A DNA stretch of 13,155 bases from JBEKDJ01 sp050014415 (lineage in GTDB: Bacteria > Desulfobacterota > BSN033 > UBA1163), in assembly GCA_050014415.1 (NCBI GenBank), contig JBEKDJ010000117.1:1-13155 (forward strand). The letters are read 5' to 3'. This document shows positions 6,869-11,130 of the stretch, in pieces (positions within the stretch are counted from its first letter, which is position 1; every line of letters starts with the position of its first letter). The notes under the pieces are model-generated. The model worked only from the letters and a program-made list of their open reading frames with translations. It searched no databases and had not been told where the DNA came from. A program made the position numbers and the translations under genes.

Positions 6869-8503
6869 ATGGAAGAGCAGAGCCTGCAAGCGGTTATCGA
6901 GAGGATTTGGCCCCGGTTGAAGAAAAAGCATCTCTACCCTGAGATCCCTATGCCCAGGATTAGGGAGATCGGTGACTTGGTTCAGGGGGGTGTTGAACAG
7001 AAGGAAGGTGTGGGGTTGGAGATGAAGCAGAAGCAGATGACCATTAACCCGCACTTCCTTGCCCGAACGAAGGACAAAATGGCTGAAGAGCAGGTGATCG
7101 AGGCCCTTCTTGATCACGGCATTGCCCATTACACCTTCTGCCCATGGGATTTTCAGACCCATCTTGTGCTCTACGCTGAGGCCAAGAAGGTCATGGGAGA
7201 TAAAGATTTGGCCAAACAGGTGGCTGACTATTTCGTCGATGTCATTGCAGACACTCACTGTGTGAAGGCGGGATTCACAGCGATTCCTGAATTGCATCGA
7301 CAGCTCAACAAAGGAATGGTGGAAGAAGTGATCGCCTCCCTTTACCAAAGGATTTGGGGAACCGACTTGGGGATTCCCCCTCTTGGAACGAGAGGAGGAA
7401 AACATGAGGAGATTGTTAGGCGTCTTGAACGAATTCCCTATCTGAATCGCTCGCGGTGGCCGGAGAGTATCCAGAGATTTGCCCGTTCCCTCAAACTCTT
7501 GCTCGTCGAGCAAAAAAAGGAACAGGATGCCGAAGGGGAGAAGGGCAAGTCCAATCCACAAGGCGAACACGATCTGACCCATTATTCCTCTGATGAGATC
7601 GATCAAGGGTTGAGAGATTATGCTCAAAAGACGATGACTCTGTCTCAATTCAGAGATATCGTCGAAGACTTTTCCGATGAATTGAAAGAAGCGGGTTACG
7701 GAATGGAAGGGGGGATGGGACGAGGTCGAGGCCTCCCCATTGATGCAGACATCCTTTTTTATATGAAGCTGGCAGAAAACTATCCAATCCCTTTGCGGAA
7801 GATTCCTTTAGAAGAGATGGGATCTCTCCATCCGCATTCTCATTCCCCTTGGGAGGTCGGATCCCCTTTTCAAGATGTGGATATCTGGACGAGTTTTGGT
7901 AAGATCATGCCGGGGATAACCCAAGTCTGGAAAAAGAATGAAGGGAAAGGGAGGGGAGACATTGAAGGGACGCCAGACTGCTTGATCGCTATCGATTCCT
8001 CGGGAAGCATGATCAACCCCAGAAAGAGCCTTTCCTATGCAGTATTGGGAGCAGTCTGTGCATCAAATGCGTATCTGAGAAATGGCTCAAAAGTAGCGGT
8101 CTACAACTTTAGCGATGCGCCTATGGGTGGGAAGGGCATCCTGAATTTCACAGATCGGCGCGTTGAGATCTATCGGGCCCTTTGTAAATACTTTGGAGGC
8201 GGGACAGCCTTGGATTTGGAGGATTTGATCCCGCTGATCCAGGGCAGAAAAAACCTTGACCTCTTCATCATCACAGACATGAAGATTACGAATCTAGAGG
8301 CACTGATTGGGTTCCTGGGTCAGATCCAAAATCGAATGACAGCAGTTCACATCGGAGACAATGCTTACGCTGCCAGATTCGAAAAGGCTGTTGAGAAGAA
8401 GAGAAACATCAGTATCTTCCCGATAAAACGGAAGGAAGATATCCCTCGCATCGTTCTTGGAAAGATAAGCGAATACTTCAATCCGTCTGCCAAAGGCCGA
8501 TAG
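6869..8503 (+). CDS. VWA-domain protein with metallopeptidase-like N-terminus
   Basis: The 544-residue product has a VWA domain at its C-terminus (about 368-540). Its MIDAS motif is intact: DSSGS (D376, S378, S380), T446 in GGGTAL and D470 in FIITDM. The N-terminal region (about 60-165) resembles the metallopeptidase-like half of DUF2201/COG3864 proteins. It has H83 and H87 in DHGIAHY, but the Glu of the zincin HExxH is replaced by Gly, followed by an Asp-rich helix (D120, D124, D128). The middle is charged and low in complexity (215-245), with a Gly-rich stretch (276-288). The ATG at 6869 is chosen because it starts seven bases after the previous stop with TGAGAG upstream; a longer frame beginning at 6785 would run far into the preceding gene. 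It probably partners the ATPase at 4682. Confidence 0.88.
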   Translation: MEEQSLQAVIERIWPRLKKKHLYPEIPMPRIREIGDLVQGGVEQKEGVGLEMKQKQMTINPHFLARTKDKMAEEQVIEALLDHGIAHYTFCPWDFQTHLVLYAEAKKVMGDKDLAKQVADYFVDVIADTHCVKAGFTAIPELHRQLNKGMVEEVIASLYQRIWGTDLGIPPLGTRGGKHEEIVRRLERIPYLNRSRWPESIQRFARSLKLLLVEQKKEQDAEGEKGKSNPQGEHDLTHYSSDEIDQGLRDYAQKTMTLSQFRDIVEDFSDELKEAGYGMEGGMGRGRGLPIDADILFYMKLAENYPIPLRKIPLEEMGSLHPHSHSPWEVGSPFQDVDIWTSFGKIMPGITQVWKKNEGKGRGDIEGTPDCLIAIDSSGSMINPRKSLSYAVLGAVCASNAYLRNGSKVAVYNFSDAPMGGKGILNFTDRRVEIYRALCKYFGGGTALDLEDLIPLIQGRKNLDLFIITDMKITNLEALIGFLGQIQNRMTAVHIGDNAYAARFEKAVEKKRNISIFPIKRKEDIPRIVLGKISEYFNPSAKGR

Positions 8504-8689
8504 GATTAGGCCTACCGTTGACGTCTCAATTCTTCTTCACGAGAAAATACTTTTCTGATCCCAATTCTCCATTGCAGAATTCTCAAAAAACCCTTGACTC
8601 TTTCCCTTCTAATCCTGTAAGTTATATCCTAATTATCCCTCACTGCTAGGCCAACCGGCGAACCTTGATTTTCTCACCGAGGTTAATGG

Positions 8690-9307
8690 ATGAACCGGGA
8701 GATCTTAGAGGCTCGATACAACCACGAAGAGATCGTTCGGAAATATAACTGGATTGCTCCGATCTATGATCTGTTCGGGCTTTTGATGGAGTCCAAGGCA
8801 CGTCAAAAAGCACTAGAGGTGGCCTCTATCCTGAATGGGGAGAAAATTCTCGAAGTTGCTCTTGGAACTGGCCTCAACTTTGTTGAGATACTAAAGAGGA
8901 ATCCGAGCGGGTGGGTTGAGGGAATCGATGTCTCAGCGAATATGTTGGCGAGGGCAAGAAAAAGGATTTTCAAGACCGGACAACACAACTATACCCTTCG
9001 GCTCTGTGATTGTCGCTATCTCCCCTTTGGAGATGGAACGTTCGATGTCATAATGAACCAATATCTCCTCGACATCCTCCCTGTCAATGATTTTGTCCCG
9101 ATCCTTTCGGAGTTCAAAAGGGTCTTAAGGGATGGAGGCAGGATTATCCTCGTCCACATGACAAAAGGGGAGAAATGGGTCAATCACATCTATGAAGAAA
9201 TCTACAAACTGAAACCTCCACTTCTGGCAGGTTGTAGAGGCGTGGTGGTTCAACCATTTCTAGAAGAGATCGGATTCGAAGACTTTCAGCGTGAATTTGT
9301 AACGTAG
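8690..9307 (+). CDS. Class I SAM-dependent methyltransferase, C-terminus cut by amber codon
   Basis: The product (205 residues) is a UbiE-like Rossmann methyltransferase. Motif I is ILEVALGTGLN (53-63, with Ala where Gly is common), the ribose-binding acid is D80 in EGID, DCRYLPFGDGTFDVI (107-121) covers motifs II-III, and RVLRDGGRIILV (144-155) is the post-motif strand. The substrate is not readable. The ATG at 8690 has GAGG seven bases upstream. The frame stops at TAG (9305-9307), but the next 15 codons read LGFPSEVVRGVKERQ before TGA. The GFPSEV block is a usual C-terminal ending in this group, so the gene appears truncated by one nonsense change, probably from CAG. It stands alone, 186 bases after the VWA gene; a TTGACT at 8594 lies upstream without a well-spaced -10. 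Confidence 0.85.
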   Translation: MNREILEARYNHEEIVRKYNWIAPIYDLFGLLMESKARQKALEVASILNGEKILEVALGTGLNFVEILKRNPSGWVEGIDVSANMLARARKRIFKTGQHNYTLRLCDCRYLPFGDGTFDVIMNQYLLDILPVNDFVPILSEFKRVLRDGGRIILVHMTKGEKWVNHIYEEIYKLKPPLLAGCRGVVVQPFLEEIGFEDFQREFVT

Positions 9308-9355
9308 CTTGGTTTCCCTTCAGAGGTGGTACGAGGGGTCAAGGAAAGACAATGA
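9308..9355 (+). other. In-frame continuation of the methyltransferase after the amber stop
   Basis: Reading straight on from the TAG at 9305-9307 gives LGFPSEVVRGVKERQ and then TGA at 9353-9355. The GFPSEVV pattern resembles the last conserved strand of UbiE-like methyltransferases, so these 48 bases look like former (or read-through) coding sequence. Confidence 0.55.
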
Positions 9356-9367
9356 GGCTGACACGTT

Positions 9368-9410
9368 TTCAATAATATATTGAATTTGCTAGTCTTTATA
9401 TTGAAAAGAC
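9368..9410. repeat. Two AT-rich inverted repeats after the methyltransferase
   Basis: TTCAATA (9368-9374) and TATTGAA (9378-9384) form a perfect seven-base dyad with a three-base centre. GTCTTT (9392-9397) and AAAGAC (9405-9410) form a second with a seven-base loop. The decamer AAAGACAATG occurs at 9345-9354 and again at 9405-9414. They could be binding sites or a decayed terminator; there is no adjoining T-run. Confidence 0.35.
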
Positions 9411-9484
9411 AATGCATCTTGCCAGGAAATCTGAAAAAAGGCTATCTGAAGACTCATTCCTGCCCCTTAACAGTTAACAGCAGG

Positions 9485-9508
9485 GTTTTGACTGAAAATG
9501 GTCAAAAC
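9485..9508. promoter_or_regulatory. Perfect dyad, candidate activator or enhancer-binding site
   Basis: GTTTTGAC (9485-9492) and GTCAAAAC (9501-9508) are perfect eight-base arms around an eight-base centre, the geometry of a dimeric regulator site. A TATAAA at 9530-9535 lies downstream and would place a transcript start near 9543, exactly at the base of the hairpin pair, so the dyad would centre near -46. Alternatively it is an upstream activating site for the sigma-54 promoter about 190 bases further on. The binding protein is unknown. Confidence 0.45.
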
Positions 9509-9542
9509 AGCCTTGATGTATTAAATATATATAAAAATTCAA

Positions 9543-9640
9543 GGGGATCAGTTAGAGGAGGGTCGTAACTGATCCCCGCCAGTGCATCAAACGGGGGTGA
9601 AACAAGGAGGTGATATGGTTTGATGCGCTGGCTTAGTTAA
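9543..9640 (+). ncRNA. Candidate structured RNA: two abutting hairpins with Shine-Dalgarno loops
   Basis: Hairpin A pairs GGGGATCAGTTA (9543-9554) perfectly with TAACTGATCCCC (9566-9577) around an 11-base loop, GAGGAGGGTCG. Hairpin B pairs GCCAGTGCATCAAAC (9578-9592) with GTTTGATGCGCTGGC (9618-9632), 15 pairs including one G-U, around a 25-base loop. The two stems abut without a spare base. Loop B holds AAGGAGGTGAT (9604-9614), an exact complement of the usual 16S rRNA 3' tail, followed directly by ATG. The wobble pair suggests function as RNA. Possible roles are a leader regulating the next gene, a CsrA-type decoy (GGA in both loops) or a stand-alone small RNA. A weak AGTT/AACT hairpin with TTTTT at 9671-9686 could end it. 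I recognise no known family. Confidence 0.5.
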
Positions 9641-9684
9641 AGTATAGGACATAAGAGCAAAAAAATCAACAGTTGGACAACTTT

Positions 9685-9701
9685 TTGGCACAAGATTTGC
9701 T
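9685..9701 (+). promoter_or_regulatory. Sigma-54 (RpoN) promoter, -24/-12
   Basis: TTGGCACAAGATTTGCT matches the sigma-54 consensus: TGGCAC at -24, TTGCT at -12, and exactly ten bases between the GG (9687-9688) and GC (9699-9700). The transcript start would be near 9712, only about four bases before the ATG at 9716 of the DUF4124 gene, which would give an almost leaderless mRNA. Sigma-54 promoters need an enhancer-binding protein; upstream dyads at 9485 and 9368 are candidate sites. Confidence 0.65.
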
Positions 9702-9715
9702 CATAGTGGATTGAT

Positions 9716-10252
9716 ATGAAACTAGTCTTCGCCATTTTGTCACTATCCTTTTTCTTATTATTAGGGAACTTGTCTTTCGCTGACGTCTATAGGTGGGTCG
9801 ACGGAAACGGGGGGGTCCATTTCACAGACGATTTCACGCAGATTCCAGAAGAATACCGACCCACTTCGAAAAGAATTGGGGAAACTGAGGAGAAGGCTGA
9901 GACTAAGACAGAGGGCGAGTCATCAACCAAGAAGAATGAGGATTCCTATCGCGATCGATTGGGAAGGAGTGAGGAATACTGGAGAGCTCGGGTCGGGGAA
10001 CTGGGAAAGAAAATGAGGGCCTTGCAGGAAAAAGTTGAAAACCTGAGAATCAAGTACAATGAGTTGACTGAGAAGCATAATAGTTCAAGAAGTTCGGTCG
10101 AAAGAATGAGCATTCGCAAAGAGAGAGACCAGATAAAGAGCGAAATGGATCAATATGGGGTTCAAATTGACGAAATCAAGGACATATTGGAAAAGAAAAT
10201 CCCGGAAGAGGCCGAACTCTACAAAGCCAAACCAGAATGGATAAAACAGTGA
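9716..10252 (+). CDS. DUF4124 domain protein, exported, with coiled coil
   Basis: The 178-residue product starts with a clear Sec signal peptide (MKLVF, a hydrophobic core from 5 to 17, likely cleavage after the Ala of LSFA at 22). The mature protein begins with a DUF4124 domain, DVYRWVDGNGGVHFTDDFTQIPEEYR (23-48, key residues Y25, W27, D29, H35, T37, D38). A charged linker (50-80) and a long alpha-helical coiled-coil segment (about 84-160) follow. DUF4124 proteins are common in Proteobacteria envelopes but have no established biochemical role. The ATG at 9716 is fixed by the signal peptide; it has only a weak Shine-Dalgarno (AGTGGA about six bases upstream), which fits the near-leaderless transcript expected from the sigma-54 promoter. 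It seems to be a single-gene unit. Confidence 0.9.
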   Translation: MKLVFAILSLSFFLLLGNLSFADVYRWVDGNGGVHFTDDFTQIPEEYRPTSKRIGETEEKAETKTEGESSTKKNEDSYRDRLGRSEEYWRARVGELGKKMRALQEKVENLRIKYNELTEKHNSSRSSVERMSIRKERDQIKSEMDQYGVQIDEIKDILEKKIPEEAELYKAKPEWIKQ

Positions 10253-10549
10253 AAATACTTCATATACCTAAGGAGATCGTATCTACCGATAGGATGCATT
10301 GGGAAGAACTGATGGAATGGCGGATAAGAAGATCTCTTGCTCTAACAATCATACCCATTGTGGAGAGTTTGGAGAAATGGCTAGGTTGGTTCTATTCTTG
10401 CGAAACGTCGATTGGACGTGCCTGGTCAAAGTGGCGTAGTGTTCTAACACTCCATTCGGGGAAAGCACCCTGGTATTTCTTGTAGTTTGATTGATTGTGC
10501 CTGTAGTTGCTTGTATCAAGAATGTGGAAATTCCACAGGAGGTTGTTTG
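10253..10549. other. Non-coding interval before the PilZ gene
   Basis: No supported gene lies here. An 82-codon frame (10237-10485) is open but has no ribosome binding site, overlaps the preceding gene and has a Trp-rich, motif-free product. Visible structure: ACGTC/GACGT (10405-10419, five-base loop), a near-perfect palindrome AGTGTT-CT-AACACT (10438-10451) and the dyad at 10523-10537. A promoter for the PilZ operon is expected here, but no good -35/-10 or -24/-12 pair stands out. Confidence 0.4.
10523..10537. promoter_or_regulatory. Palindrome abutting the PilZ Shine-Dalgarno
   Basis: TGTGGAA-A-TTCCACA is a perfect 15-base palindrome. Its last base is also the first base of the AGGAGG Shine-Dalgarno (10537-10542) of the PilZ gene. 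As DNA it could be an operator; as RNA it gives a TGTGG/CCACA stem with a five-base loop directly upstream of the ribosome site. Either could control the whole cassette. Confidence 0.4.
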
Positions 10550-10951
10550 ATGGATAAATCTGATGAGAATCGCCGAACGGCTACACAGACCAAAAAGGAT
10601 GCTGTTGACATGGAGAAGAGGAAACATCCCAGATTCAGCGTTGAACTTCCACTAGATTATTCTCGACCGGACGGCAAGGAGGTTTATGGCGGGATTGTAG
10701 CGAATGCAAGCGAAGGAGGAGTTCTTGTCTATCTACCCGAGAGATTAGAGACAGGAGCAGTATTGAAGGTTGAAATCCTTTATGTGAAGGGATTAGAATT
10801 GAACACGATCAAGGCCGTTGCAAAAGTGGTGTGGGGGGATTTGGCTACCCGAGAAACGTGGGGAGAACACCAATACGGACTGGAGTTTCAAAACATCGAT
10901 GAGACAGATTTTAGCAGATTGGTTTCATTGTTGAAGGAACTACGGAAATAG
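10550..10951 (+). CDS. PilZ domain c-di-GMP-binding protein
   Basis: The 133-residue product is a single PilZ domain with both c-di-GMP motifs: RxxxR as R24-KHP-R28 (preceded by basic residues K23, R22-equivalent context EKRKHPR) and NxSxxG as N52-A-S54-EG-G57. The rest fits the PilZ beta-barrel, ending with a typical GLEF block (110-113) and a C-terminal helix. It should bind cyclic di-GMP and pass the signal to a partner. It has no output domain and no signal peptide. The ATG at 10550 is chosen over a frame open from 10487 because AGGAGG lies seven bases upstream. The next gene starts eight bases after its stop and is itself coupled to the large fusion gene, so the likely partners are those two products. 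Confidence 0.92.
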   Translation: MDKSDENRRTATQTKKDAVDMEKRKHPRFSVELPLDYSRPDGKEVYGGIVANASEGGVLVYLPERLETGAVLKVEILYVKGLELNTIKAVAKVVWGDLATRETWGEHQYGLEFQNIDETDFSRLVSLLKELRK

Positions 10952-10959
10952 AAAACAGC

Positions 10960-11130
10960 ATGAGCTGCCTTGAAGAATTACTTGGGAATGACACGGCAAG
11001 AAAAACGGCTGACTTCATGTTTGAATATGCCCGAGAGGGGCGTCCACTTTTCTATTTTAAGTGTGAAGGTGACACACCATCTTCCGGGTCGTCGTCTAAC
11101 GGGGAGAAGCCACACGGTATTCAAGGATGA
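10960..11130 (+). CDS. Small unrecognised protein, 56 residues, coupled to the next gene
   Basis: An ATG at 10960 opens a 56-codon frame whose TGA (11128-11130) shares bases with the ATG at 11127 of the next gene (ATGA overlap). It begins eight bases after the PilZ stop. The product runs MSCLEELLGNDTARKTADFM and continues with FEYAREGRPLFYFKCEG; the first 38 residues look like a folded helix-strand unit with two cysteines (3, 35), and the last 18 are a Ser/Gly-rich tail. I recognise no family. The Shine-Dalgarno is poor (ACGGAA about 12 bases upstream), so it probably depends on translation of PilZ. The tight packing on both sides is the main evidence. It could instead be a short spacer read by chance, but both junctions argue against that. 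Confidence 0.55.
   Translation: MSCLEELLGNDTARKTADFMFEYAREGRPLFYFKCEGDTPSSGSSSNGEKPHGIQG

Noticed and set aside
6698..7648. 316-codon minus-strand frame opposite the GXGXG and VWA genes
   Set aside because: It lies opposite two genes supported by clear domain motifs and shows no family features of its own.
8594..8630. Sigma-70 promoter before the methyltransferase
   Set aside because: TTGACT at 8594 is good, but the only clear TATATC is 23 bases away and the properly spaced hexamers match poorly.
9380..9568. 62-codon open frame in the AT-rich interval
   Set aside because: It runs through the dyads and hairpin A, has no ribosome binding site and shows no protein-like pattern.
9543..9632. 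Integron attC site
   Set aside because: The long palindromes drew attention, but the arms lack the RYYYAAC and GTTRRRY ends in the required orientation, and no integrase or cassette is present.
9615..9647. Selenocysteine read-through of the TGA at 9621 (M-V-U-C and six more residues to a TAG)
   Set aside because: The hairpin is upstream of and spans the TGA rather than following it as a bacterial SECIS would, and the product would be only ten residues.
10237..10485. 82-codon open frame overlapping the end of the DUF4124 gene
   Set aside because: It has no Shine-Dalgarno, and its Trp-rich product has no recognisable motif and looks like translated non-coding DNA. It could only be rescued by conservation in relatives.
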